Source: Hadesarchaea archaeon (GTDB taxonomy: Archaea; Hadarchaeota; Hadarchaeia; Hadarchaeales; Hadarchaeaceae). From it: DNA of 10,423 nucleotides. The stretch's first letter is position 1, and the number at the start of each line of letters is the position of its first letter. The notes under the pieces are model-generated. The model was not told the origin of the DNA and made no database searches. It saw only the letters and a list, made by a program, of their open reading frames with translations. This document shows, piece by piece, positions 1-7,081 of the stretch. The DNA is taken from positions 1-10,423 of the forward strand of contig JAUWYN010000029.1 of assembly GCA_030615805.1 (NCBI GenBank). Reading direction: 5' to 3'. The translations under genes were made by a program, and so were the position numbers.

Positions 1-2127
1 AGTGCCATCGTTGTATATCGTCAAGGTGAAAGTTGCCCTCTCCCCAGCATTTAACGACTTGGCCTTTTTCACCATATCTGCCGAAACCGCATAAGGGGGG
101 TACCAAACTGGGTGGTCCACGAGGTAAACGCGCAGGTCCCAGGGCCATCGTTTATATTGTTCGTTGTCGGTCGCTTGGTCATCCTGCACCCTGATGTTAA
201 CCCCAAGGGCTTCGAGGATCGGGTTGTTATAGACGGCCCTGCAGTACTCTCCGTAGTCGGCTTGATCGCTGAGGAACAGGCCTCCGCCGGCGCGCACCCA
301 GTCCCTGATTACCGAGATCTCAGCGCTCGTGAAAGCCCGCTCCGGGCCGATGAACATAAACACGCTGTAAAGCGCAAGGCGTGCGGCAGTTATCCCATCG
401 GTGTAGGTGTGGACGGTATAACCCTTCTCCCGCAGGTAGCTTATCAACTCGGAGCACACATCTGCACTGTGGAAGGCATCGGAGGGGGTCCAGTAAAATA
501 GCACCTTATGCTGCGCTACATCCCCCCAATGTGCCAACCAGCCCAACATGTCGAAAGTGAGTTCTTCCATTCTTAGGGCTTCGAGAGCGAAGTGAGAGGT
601 CGGCACAGTTCGGAAGCTAGGCCCAGGGCCATAAACAATGACTCGACCATCTTCGACCTCCGCGGCAGCCGCTATGACCGGAAATTCCCCCCTGCCGATG
701 GGCACGGGGTACGGTTCCCTATAACTTTCGTCAAGCGTGTTAGCGGTTTCAGTTCCGATGATGATAGGTCGGGCTGGAGGCTCGACAAGGAGCGACGTGG
801 TGCTGAACTGGTAAAAGAAAGGGCTTTTGCGGATTAGTGAATGGTCGTCGGGAAGCAAATCGTAGGGAGGCCTCGCTAAGGGGAAATATGGGGCAGTGGA
901 TATCGTCACCGTCTCCTCAACGCCGGTGCCGGTAACGGTGATCGCGACTAGGTTCTGAACTTTATCCTCTATCGCTGGATCAACGGTAATTTTGACGACG
1001 ACGTTCTCCCCCTCGCCAGCCAGAAGTGTGAGAGGAGTCGGAGAGACCTCCATGGCCCATCCTAAATCATCGACCGCGGATATCGTGTAATTATCCTCCA
1101 CGAGACCAAAATTGAGGACCCCTATGACGATTTGGATGTCCTCGCCAGGTCTTGCAGTGGCCATCGTGGGCCTGAAGCTAGGGGTTACTTGGGGGCTCTG
1201 GGTCGGCGTAGTCTCGACTATCGATGCCGCCACTCTATATGGCGTAGGTTGTGCCAGCGAATGGGGTTTGTAAAATCCAATTACATCGTTTCCGGTCGAG
1301 GCCTGGTAGAGCCCACCTATTTCGGTGGTGGTATCGACCTCGTATGTGTAACTATCCGAAGCCCAAGTGGTGGGGTCCGCTAGCGTGTCGCTCTGGAAGA
1401 GGTACGGAAAGTTGAAACTCGCGAGGATCTTGTTGCTCACCTCGTAGAAGTTATGTCCGGCATAGTCTGCGTTGTTAATCACGAGCAAACCCCCGCCAGC
1501 GCTGACGAAGTTGACTAGCGCGGTGACATCGTCATCCAGTAGCAAGCTTGGATCGCCGCCTGAATACTGATCGCCAAGTTGTATCCCTGGTATTACGACG
1601 ATGTCATAAGCGCTGAGGTCGATAGCTGAGATCGGCTGGGTGCTGTCCGCGATTACCGTGTAACCGACCGCTCCAAGCGCATCTCCCAATTCTGAAGCGT
1701 TGCCCGTGATTTTTTGATCATCATATACACTGTAGCCCTCATACCAGAGCACCCTCTCCGCGCCGGGCGCCATCCATCGGAAGGTTTTGTCGAGCAAGAC
1801 ATCAAGGTGCGGACCCGGGTTGGCGAGACCGTTCCATCTTCCATTTTTGAGTGTGGCCGCCATGCCGGCGGCGGCGACCCCACCAGTTCCATATTTAGTC
1901 ACGATCATGACCGGCGGGTAATCGCCAGCCATATACTTGCGATAGGGTGGTGGAGTATTTATCCTACTCTTGTTGTAAGCGGAGGGGCCGCCGCGGGTTA
2001 TGATAATGGCTTCGGAATTCTCCGCCGCCGCAGAACTCGAGGTTAGGAATGTCAACGTCGCCGTAATCATTAGGATTGATATTAAAATGCCCTTTATCAC
2101 TGCTTCGCGGTCATTTTCATCCATCAT
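1..2127 (-). CDS. Secreted or membrane-anchored surface protein with two GATase-like domains and NEW3-type beta domains (C-terminus beyond the window)
   Basis: The minus frame is open from ATG 2127 to the left edge: 709 codons, no stop. Two ATGs stand side by side (2127, 2124); GGAGG at 2131-2135 fits the second better. Residues 11-35 are a hydrophobic signal/anchor segment ending in an Ala-rich stretch. Residues 70-295 form a GATase-like alpha/beta domain with motifs LWYEGYSVY (128-136), YDIVVIP (174-180) and GGGLLVINNADYAGH (211-225). Residues 320-410 are a NEW3-like Ig-type domain. Residues 455-675 are a second, diverged GATase-like domain (VLFYW; GGGLFLSDQADYGEYC at 614-629). Another beta domain begins near 684. 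No GxCxG nucleophile elbow is seen, so the GATase-like domains look non-catalytic and may bind or scaffold. It is paralogous to the complete protein at 2613-5867, which has one such domain. A C-terminal anchor like that of the paralogue is expected outside the window. The ligand is unknown. Confidence 0.85.
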   Translation of the reverse strand, partial: MMDENDREAVIKGILISILMITATLTFLTSSSAAAENSEAIIITRGGPSAYNKSRINTPPPYRKYMAGDYPPVMIVTKYGTGGVAAAGMAATLKNGRWNGLANPGPHLDVLLDKTFRWMAPGAERVLWYEGYSVYDDQKITGNASELGDALGAVGYTVIADSTQPISAIDLSAYDIVVIPGIQLGDQYSGGDPSLLLDDDVTALVNFVSAGGGLLVINNADYAGHNFYEVSNKILASFNFPYLFQSDTLADPTTWASDSYTYEVDTTTEIGGLYQASTGNDVIGFYKPHSLAQPTPYRVAASIVETTPTQSPQVTPSFRPTMATARPGEDIQIVIGVLNFGLVEDNYTISAVDDLGWAMEVSPTPLTLLAGEGENVVVKITVDPAIEDKVQNLVAITVTGTGVEETVTISTAPYFPLARPPYDLLPDDHSLIRKSPFFYQFSTTSLLVEPPARPIIIGTETANTLDESYREPYPVPIGRGEFPVIAAAAEVEDGRVIVYGPGPSFRTVPTSHFALEALRMEELTFDMLGWLAHWGDVAQHKVLFYWTPSDAFHSADVCSELISYLREKGYTVHTYTDGITAARLALYSVFMFIGPERAFTSAEISVIRDWVRAGGGLFLSDQADYGEYCRAVYNNPILEALGVNIRVQDDQATDNEQYKRWPWDLRVYLVDHPVWYPPYAVSADMVKKAKSLNAGERATFTLTIYNDGT

Positions 2128-2164
2128 CTGCCTCCAATCTACCTCCAGAAAGAATAAGGGGCGC

Positions 2165-2173
2165 CGTTTATAA
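2165..2173 (-). promoter_or_regulatory. TATA-box promoter of the left surface-protein gene
   Basis: The minus strand reads CTTATAAAC here. The box centre lies about 26 bases before a predicted start near 2144, which would give a leader of about 17 bases containing the GGAGG ribosome-binding site. The position is inferred from archaeal promoter geometry only. Confidence 0.55.
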
Positions 2174-2313
2174 GGATTTTGAAAGTCGTCGAAGATCACT
2201 TTTTCCAACATAGTGGGAGAAAAGCGGGATATAGAAAATCATCTTGGAAGCCGAGGCCCGAAATCAAACGCTTTAAGGATTCTTGTTCGGGACCTTACAG
2301 AAGTTGTGACGCC

Positions 2314-2340
2314 CAAATTCCAACTTGGGGCTGGAATTTG
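2314..2340. repeat. Perfect 9-bp inverted repeat (hairpin)
   Basis: CAAATTCCA at 2314-2322 is exactly complementary to TGGAATTTG at 2332-2340, with a 9-base loop. No T-run follows on either strand, so a simple oligo-T terminator is not evident. It could be a hairpin in a 3' untranslated region or a protein-binding site. Confidence 0.5.
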
Positions 2341-2483
2341 CGGCAGATACCACAGAGTAATCCAACTACCTTCTTAAATAAAAACAGAAGAGAAAATTTT
2401 CGTCGCTCGCAGAGCTTTTAGCGTTTTTAAAATAGCAATTGAGGCAGACGTCCGCCCCCAGCAATTTTCGTGCTACATCAAGA

Positions 2484-2555
2484 TTAGAGGGGCTTTAGTA
2501 TCAGAACAGCGCCGAGGATTACCACGATGATGACCTCCGCTACTGTAAAAGACTA
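2484..2555 (-). pseudogene. Possible remnant of a C-terminal membrane anchor
   Basis: Between an in-frame TAG (2555-2553) and TAA (2486-2484) the minus strand codes for 22 residues. These include a strongly hydrophobic helix (VIIVVILGAVLIL) followed by Lys-Pro-Leu, resembling the Val-rich anchor of the adjacent surface protein. No start codon or upstream coding sequence is attached, so it may be the tail of a deleted tandem paralogue. Chance is also possible in so short a stretch. Confidence 0.25.
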
Positions 2556-2612
2556 TTACAATAGGCTGTTTCGGATATTGCATTAGAAATAAACTATTGG
2601 GAACTCGCCTGC

Positions 2613-5600
2613 TCACCAGCTCGGAGCAGCTTTCCTGCCCCTCAAGAGCATCAAGGCGACAACCACCACGATCACCACGACTACCACCACGATTGCTATC
2701 AAGGTCATCGGCAACCCCTCTTCTTTAACACTCGCCGTGGAGGTAATGCTGTCATCATAACCAGTCCCGAACGCTGTCACAGTTATCGTCGTCGAGGAGC
2801 CCGCGGCCGCGTCGCTTGGGATGGTGACGGTTACCGTGGCTGTGCCCGAAGCCCCCGCGTCGAGCGTGAGCGTTGAGGGTGAAATGCTAGGCGACCAGTC
2901 TGCCGTGTCCGTGGCCTGTAAGCTGAAGGTGTCCGAGCTTGTGCCCGCATTCGTGACGGTCACGGAATAGGTGACATCATCGCCCGGCGCACCATCCTTG
3001 GATGTTGGGCTGATGGTTACCTCTACCTCTCCAACTTCGGCGGCGACTCTTGCCGTGCATGTGCCGCTCGCGCTCACCGCGGAATCAGCCTGTGAGGTAG
3101 CGGTGACGGTTATGGTGTTGGACGCACCGTCCGCCGCGTCGCTTGGGATGGTGACGGTTGCCGTGGCCGTGCCGGAAGCCCCCGCGTCGAGCGAGAGCGT
3201 TGAGAGTGAAATGCTAGGCGACCAGCCGGCTGTGTCCGTGGCGGTTAGGGAATACGAATCGTCGAGAGTGCCCTGATTCGTGACTGTGGCAGTGAATGTA
3301 ACGTCATCTCCAGGTGAACCGCTCTTAGAGCTTGGCGATATGGACACGGACACGCTTCGCTCCACCACTTCTGTTGGGTAGGAAATCCTCAGAAATGGGT
3401 GAGTGCGGCTTTCATATCGCTCCTTAGACCAAAAGGCACGACCAGTTGATTCAGGCAAGTCGTCCGGTGGGCGCAAGCAGAAGCTCGCCCATTTGTCTCC
3501 CGCGAACTCATTTACCACGAACGAGGTAACGTCCCAAGAATATGACTTCGGCGAATCATAACTTGTATAGTCCACAGATTTATTATCAAGGAGAGCCCCA
3601 TACGCTGGCTTATTGTTCCAAGTTATATCGATTTCCATCCAATCGTCGTCCTCGACCTCATGACACAGGACATCAAAACCGCTAGCATATTTGTAATAGG
3701 CGTAGAGGTAAAGCCTTGCATCGGTTATGTTTGCGTCAGTTGGAATCTCCAAAAGATCAAATCTTAGGTAATCCCACTGCCAATACTCATCGTAGCGGCC
3801 AATGCGTAAGGCATTTTCGCCATTATAATTGGCGTCAGCGTCTTGGTCGGACACGTACACATCGTCGAACGGTTCGATCCGTTTGCCCGCATGTGCCACG
3901 GTGGTGAAGCTGGTCTGAACCTCCGGATAACCCCTCGCAGTCGCGGTCACAACTATTGTGTCATCTGTGCTCATGGGCGCGTCATCGGGTATGGTGACGA
4001 TAAGCAACGCGTCTTCGCTCTCGCCTACTTGGACGAAGACCGAGGTTGGGTGAATGTCCGACGACCAGTCTGCACTTTCCTCGAAGGTCAGGTCGTACGT
4101 CAAATCTATTGCAAGCGGATTTTTCGGATTGGAAACTATGACGCTGTACTCTAGTGTGGCCCCGGGCAGGCCCACTTGATAATCTGGCAAAATGTACAGG
4201 CTTACACCTGGGCCTGCTTTAGCCAAGGAGCAAATACTGTACAAGCCAATCTCCGTAGCACCCGTTGCCGCTTGATAAGCGCTCCCGATGTCCGTCGTCG
4301 GGTCGACATCAACGATTGGTCGGTAATCCGCACCCCAGTTGTTCGTCGGGTCGGACACTTGGTCATCTTGGAAGAAGTAGTCGAAACCGAGGCTCTCGAG
4401 GACCTTGTTCATAACCTTAGAATAATGGTGGCCTCCGAAATCAGAGCCATCCATGATGAACAGGCCTCCACCACCCTCCACGAAGCTCGTGATGGCTTGA
4501 ACGTCAGCGTCCGGCAGGAGATCTGGGTCTCCACCAGTCCCCGCGGTGCCGAGCTGAAGTTGCGGGAGGACCAGGATATCATAAGTCGAGAGAAGGGTCG
4601 AAGTTATGGGTTGTGTGGCGTTAGCTGTGACCGTGTACCCCAAAGTCTCGAGTGCTGCAACAAGCTCTGAACAATTAGCAGCAGTGTTGTAAACATTGTA
4701 CCCCTCGTACCAGAGAACTTTGGTCGCGCCCTGCACCATCCACTGGAATGCCTCATCAAATAAAATATCAAGGTATTGAAGTGGATTGTCAGGATTCTTC
4801 CATCCCGGAGTGGGAGAAGTGCGACATGTAGGAACGATGCCCGCAGCGACGACTCCACCGCTGCCGATCTCCTTAGCTACCATGACCAGCGGTCGGTCCC
4901 CGACCTCATACTCATACCAAGGAGGATCCCCAGTTTGGGTTATGTTATAGGCAGTATCTTTCCCGCGAACGATACCAAGCCTCTGAGCGATCGCTTCAAC
5001 TACGACGTTATCGCGAACATTAGGATCACTCTGCGAGATCACCGTGACCGTTATCCTATCCCTGGTGCCGATGATCGCGCCCAAAGGCACCGTAACCCTT
5101 AAGGTGGTAATCCTGTTCCCGCCGGGCGGAATGCTCTCGAATCTGTAATCATCGAGCGTCGGCCCCCAGTTTTCGCTGTCGCTGACGGTCAAGTCGAAGT
5201 TATCTTCATTTTCACCTATATTTGTGACCGTGACGATGTACTCGAGCGTCGTCCCGGGCGGCCCACCTTGATAACTCGGCGAGATCGAGATCAACTTTGA
5301 GAGCACCCTTATGGTTATGGGGTCCCGATTCCAAGATTGGGGGTATTTTTCGACAACTATGACCCCGCCAAGCTGCCAAGGAATCACGTGGTCGCCCGGG
5401 ATGTGCGGAACTCCACCAGCCCCGTACGCGCCCATCCATATGTCGACGTTGAACTGCCCGTTCCTGGGATCCTTGTCATCGGCGGGACACGACACCTCCA
5501 AAACCCACGCCGTGTCCGCCCCGGACGGGGCCGATGATAGTGTGACGTCGGCGCGTATGTTCTCGCCCACGTTGGCGCCCGTGGTGAAGTAAGCCTCGGC

Positions 5601-5867
5601 GCTCACGAACGTCAAGTCCTCCTCCGGCTTATCCTCGTAGTTGAACCATCCCAGGGTAATCATGTACGCTCCGTCCTCCGGCTCGTCCCACTCGAGCACG
5701 TGCCTGATGAGGAAGTTGTCCCCCTGATCGACCTCGATTGTCGTGCCACCGGGGTCAATGATCAGCTCCCCTGGACTGGCGGGTGGTGCAACCGATATCA
5801 TTGAAAACACTAGGGCGAAGGCTAGCAAAACAGAAACTACGCCACGCTTGAAATCCTCGGTCCTCAC
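2613..5867 (-). CDS. Large modular surface protein: GATase-like, DNRLRE-type and four NEW3-type domains, C-terminal membrane anchor
   Basis: I choose GTG 5867: GGAGG (5874-5878) lies 6 bases upstream and a TATA box at 5901-5908. An upstream ATG at 5903 sits inside that box. The product is 1084 residues. Residues 8-32 are a signal peptide. A beta-rich N-terminal domain spans about 33-185. NEW3-like domains (SP...GxPGxxxxYxVTVTNxG pattern) lie near 192-295, 555-660, 838-940 and 947-1048. Residues 318-550 are a GATase-like domain (LWYEGYNVY, YDILVLP, GGGGLFIMDGSDFGGHH) without a visible nucleophilic Cys. Residues 662-832 resemble DNRLRE/disaggregatase-related domains (YLRFDL, ARLYLY, DITWNNKPAYG, WDVTSFV). 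A Val-rich transmembrane helix (about 1054-1076) precedes a basic tail (RGRK). It is probably held on the outer face of the membrane or in the S-layer, binding polysaccharide or protein; the ligand is unknown. It is a paralogue of the protein at 1-2127. Confidence 0.9.
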   Translation of the reverse strand: MRTEDFKRGVVSVLLAFALVFSMISVAPPASPGELIIDPGGTTIEVDQGDNFLIRHVLEWDEPEDGAYMITLGWFNYEDKPEEDLTFVSAEAYFTTGANVGENIRADVTLSSAPSGADTAWVLEVSCPADDKDPRNGQFNVDIWMGAYGAGGVPHIPGDHVIPWQLGGVIVVEKYPQSWNRDPITIRVLSKLISISPSYQGGPPGTTLEYIVTVTNIGENEDNFDLTVSDSENWGPTLDDYRFESIPPGGNRITTLRVTVPLGAIIGTRDRITVTVISQSDPNVRDNVVVEAIAQRLGIVRGKDTAYNITQTGDPPWYEYEVGDRPLVMVAKEIGSGGVVAAGIVPTCRTSPTPGWKNPDNPLQYLDILFDEAFQWMVQGATKVLWYEGYNVYNTAANCSELVAALETLGYTVTANATQPITSTLLSTYDILVLPQLQLGTAGTGGDPDLLPDADVQAITSFVEGGGGLFIMDGSDFGGHHYSKVMNKVLESLGFDYFFQDDQVSDPTNNWGADYRPIVDVDPTTDIGSAYQAATGATEIGLYSICSLAKAGPGVSLYILPDYQVGLPGATLEYSVIVSNPKNPLAIDLTYDLTFEESADWSSDIHPTSVFVQVGESEDALLIVTIPDDAPMSTDDTIVVTATARGYPEVQTSFTTVAHAGKRIEPFDDVYVSDQDADANYNGENALRIGRYDEYWQWDYLRFDLLEIPTDANITDARLYLYAYYKYASGFDVLCHEVEDDDWMEIDITWNNKPAYGALLDNKSVDYTSYDSPKSYSWDVTSFVVNEFAGDKWASFCLRPPDDLPESTGRAFWSKERYESRTHPFLRISYPTEVVERSVSVSISPSSKSGSPGDDVTFTATVTNQGTLDDSYSLTATDTAGWSPSISLSTLSLDAGASGTATATVTIPSDAADGASNTITVTATSQADSAVSASGTCTARVAAEVGEVEVTISPTSKDGAPGDDVTYSVTVTNAGTSSDTFSLQATDTADWSPSISPSTLTLDAGASGTATVTVTIPSDAAAGSSTTITVTAFGTGYDDSITSTASVKEEGLPMTLIAIVVVVVVIVVVVALMLLRGRKAAPSW
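2806..2915. repeat. Direct DNA repeat, copy 1 (fourth NEW3-like domain)
   Basis: About 110 bases nearly identical to 3133-3242, offset by 327 bases (109 codons). This is an in-frame domain duplication with few substitutions, so it is recent or kept uniform by gene conversion. Confidence 0.8.
3133..3242. repeat. Direct DNA repeat, copy 2 (third NEW3-like domain)
   Basis: Partner of 2806-2915, coding for the same strands of the preceding NEW3-like domain. Both copies begin GCCGCGTCGCTTGGGATGG and stay alignable without gaps. Confidence 0.8.
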
Positions 5868-5900
5868 TTGTTGCCTCCTTTTTATTATGATACCAAACAG

Positions 5901-5908
5901 CATATAAG
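5901..5908 (-). promoter_or_regulatory. TATA-box promoter of the large surface-protein gene
   Basis: The minus strand reads CTTATATG. Archaeal spacing predicts a start near 5879, leaving a short leader of about 12 bases that contains GGAGG (5874-5878) before GTG 5867. This placement decides the start codon, because the upstream ATG at 5903 is part of the box. Confidence 0.6.
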
Positions 5909-5967
5909 ATTATAGATTTACCATAAAATCGGCTTAAATTATAGCAAAATAACTTGCCGTGGACTTT

Positions 5968-6171
5968 TTAGTTAGGATAGTGCTTTGTAACTAAATCACG
6001 GTTATTTTTTCCTGCCGATTTCTTCTTTGAGCTAAGCTCAAGCGCGAACCCGAACGACGCATTGAGAGAGGGTTTCCTTGGTCTTGGTTGTGCAGTTACT
6101 GGACTAACTGTTAACAATAACATTACTGAAAGTATTATTGGAGTTACCCCCAACAGCAGTTTTTTATCCAT
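5968..6171 (-). CDS. Small secreted or membrane-tethered protein, 67 residues
   Basis: ATG 6171 is preceded by a strong ribosome-binding site GGGAGGT (6177-6183, spacing 5). Residues 2-4 are DKK, 5-26 are hydrophobic, and a signal-peptidase-like site VTA-Q falls near 27-28. The mature part is about 40 residues, basic (PRPRKP, SSKKKSAGKNNR), and lacks Cys or an obvious fold. It lies 100 bases upstream of the large surface-protein gene on the same strand, which has its own TATA box. It could be a true short exported peptide or the surviving 5' end of a longer surface-protein gene. I do not recognise the family. Confidence 0.6.
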   Translation of the reverse strand: MDKKLLLGVTPIILSVMLLLTVSPVTAQPRPRKPSLNASFGFALELSSKKKSAGKNNRDLVTKHYPN

Positions 6172-6443
6172 TTTTTACCTCCCTTAAATTTGGGTATTTA
6201 TTAATCGCCCCCCTCGGCGCTCCTGAGGCCTTTCGGTCGCTAGGCGTTAGCGTTGCCAAAAGTCGCAATAAAACGCCTTTTATGCCTGCGGTCCTCACCT
6301 ATTGCCGTCATAGAAATTTGGCGGTTCATATTTAAAGCGCTTTGGCTCGCGCGGGTGGCGGATTTTTAATTTTTCAGCACATTTTGTCAAGTGTCCACCC
6401 GCCAAAAAGAAAAGAAATAAGTGTATTGCCTATTCCTAACGTA
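6172..6443. other. Divergent intergenic region before the HD-domain gene
   Basis: This separates the minus-strand small secreted gene from the plus-strand HD gene. It holds a 7-bp inverted repeat AGGCGTT/AACGCCT (6242-6248, 6272-6278), a plus-strand TATTTAAAG element (6329-6337), an 8-bp inverted repeat GCGGGTGG/CCACCCGC (6351-6358, 6395-6402), and an A-rich stretch with AAATAAG (6415-6421) about 27 bases before the HD start codon. No gene is recognised; an N-terminal extension of the HD frame back to TTG 6342 is possible but unlikely. Confidence 0.45.
6195..6203 (-). promoter_or_regulatory. Candidate TATA box of the small secreted protein gene
   Basis: The minus strand reads TTAATAAATA about 26 bases upstream of position 6173. 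A second A/T-rich element (AAATTTAAG, 6183-6191) is closer to the gene. If the distal box is used the leader is very short and would lose the ribosome-binding site, so the true start may lie slightly upstream. Confidence 0.35.
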
Positions 6444-6974
6444 ATGGTGAGCTTGTTGTTCGGGCGCGAGGAAGCGCTTCGCGCGCTGCGCGAGGCTGGT
6501 TGTTCAAGGGAAGTTATTCAGCACTGTCTTGCCGTCGAGCGGATTTCCCTAAGGCTCGCCCGGCAAATTCGTGCGAATGGTCACAAGCTCGACCTGCGCA
6601 TAGTGAGTCTGGGTGCATTACTGCACGACATCGGGCGGGCTCGGACGCACGGCATCAGGCATGGTGTCGAGGGGGCAAAGATCCTGCGGGGCCTCGGATT
6701 GAGCAAATTTGCACGGTTCGCTGAGTGTCACTTGGGTGCCGGGATCCCAGCTGGGGAGGCGAGGGAGCTTGGACTACCAGCGCGGGATTTCATGCCCCAA
6801 ACGCTTGAAGAGAAGATCATCACCTATGCAGACAAATTGGTGATGGGGCGCCGCACGGCATCGTACGAGAGGGCCCTTGGTTGGTTCAGGTCGGAGCTGG
6901 GACCGAAGCACCCAGCGCTCGATCGCTTCAAGGCGCTGCACCGCGAAATCCAGAAGATGGCAGGCCCCGGCTAG
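6444..6974 (+). CDS. HD-domain metal-dependent phosphohydrolase, TIGR00295-like archaeal family
   Basis: This is a small soluble HD-superfamily protein of 176 residues. The motif residues are His27 (VIQHCLAV), His61-Asp62 (LLHDIGR), His73 (GIRHGVEGA), His96 (ECHLGAG) and Asp130 (ITYADKL), the H...HD...H...H...D metal-binding pattern. The opening GREEALRALREAGCSREVIQHC is typical of TIGR00295-like archaeal HD proteins, so I choose ATG 6444 rather than the upstream in-frame TTG at 6342. There is no ribosome-binding site before 6444, so translation is probably leaderless from the AAATAAG element near 6418. HD proteins hydrolyse phosphate esters of nucleotides or cyclic nucleotides; the substrate here is unknown. 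The gene stands alone, with no operon partner on its strand. Confidence 0.85.
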   Translation: MVSLLFGREEALRALREAGCSREVIQHCLAVERISLRLARQIRANGHKLDLRIVSLGALLHDIGRARTHGIRHGVEGAKILRGLGLSKFARFAECHLGAGIPAGEARELGLPARDFMPQTLEEKIITYADKLVMGRRTASYERALGWFRSELGPKHPALDRFKALHREIQKMAGPG

Positions 6975-6983
6975 AAAATTTTG

Positions 6984-7010
6984 TGGTGGGCCCGCCGAGA
7001 TTTGAATCAA
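6984..7010 (-). pseudogene. Degenerate tRNA 3'-end fragment (T-loop, acceptor strand and CCA)
   Basis: The minus strand ends TTCAAATCTCGGCGGGCCCA followed by CCA: a T-loop, an acceptor 3' strand matching a GGGCCCG-type tRNA, a discriminator A and an encoded CCA. The T-stem no longer pairs (TTTGA against CTCGG), and no matching 5' half or D-arm precedes it, so it is not a working gene. The first eight plus-strand bases, TGGGCCCG (6987-6994), are repeated at the 3' end of the intact tRNA-Val (7817-7824), and the wider match is about 20 of 30. It is probably a displaced or decayed 3' end of a tRNA-Val-like gene on the far side of the endonuclease gene. Confidence 0.55.
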
Positions 7011-7044
7011 AGAGCTGACTTTCTGCTAAACTCCACTTTTCCCC

Positions 7045-7052
7045 TATATAAA
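7045..7052 (+). promoter_or_regulatory. TATA box of the LAGLIDADG gene, also a good TATA box on the minus strand
   Basis: The plus strand reads TATATAAA, placing a start near 7075, just before ATG 7082, so the transcript would be nearly leaderless. On the minus strand the same bases read TTTATATA, an excellent archaeal box pointing at the tRNA 3' fragment. A hairpin (7056-7080) lies between box and start codon. Confidence 0.55.
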
Positions 7053-7055
7053 GAA

Positions 7056-7080
7056 CTCCCACTCAAAGCCTCAGCGGGAG
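7056..7080 (+). repeat. Inverted repeat between TATA box and start codon of the LAGLIDADG gene
   Basis: CTCCCACT (7056-7063) pairs with AGCGGGAG (7073-7080) with one A-C mismatch and a 9-base loop. It covers the predicted transcription start, so it is placed like an operator for a repressor, perhaps the endonuclease itself. The function is inferred from position only. Confidence 0.35.
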
Positions 7081-7081
7081 C

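Larger units (their letters stand above)
2128..2612. other. 485-base intergenic region between the two surface-protein genes
   Basis: I see no convincing gene. The region holds the promoter of the left gene (near 2170), a perfect 9-bp inverted repeat (2314-2340), A/T-rich tracts around 2370-2440, and a minus-strand open stretch coding for a hydrophobic helix (2484-2555). An 80-codon plus-strand frame starting with TTG at 2179 has a composition unlike its neighbours and no ribosome-binding site, so I do not call it. Confidence 0.6.

Noticed and set aside
112..2046. Several plus-strand frames of 80-130 codons
   Set aside because: All are antisense to the continuous 709-codon minus-strand frame, whose paralogy with the neighbouring protein confirms the minus strand.
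2179..2421. 80-codon plus-strand frame in the large intergenic region
   Set aside because: It starts with TTG, has no ribosome-binding site or recognisable motif, and overlaps the promoter side of the opposite gene and the 9-bp hairpin.
2526..2532. ATGATGA as the C box of a C/D guide RNA
   Set aside because: No D box (CTGA) or C'/D' pair lies at a suitable distance downstream.
7068..7081. GCCTCAGCGGGAGC as a plus-strand tRNA D-arm
   Set aside because: No acceptor strand precedes it and no anticodon arm follows; the bases are better explained by the promoter hairpin and the start of the endonuclease gene.
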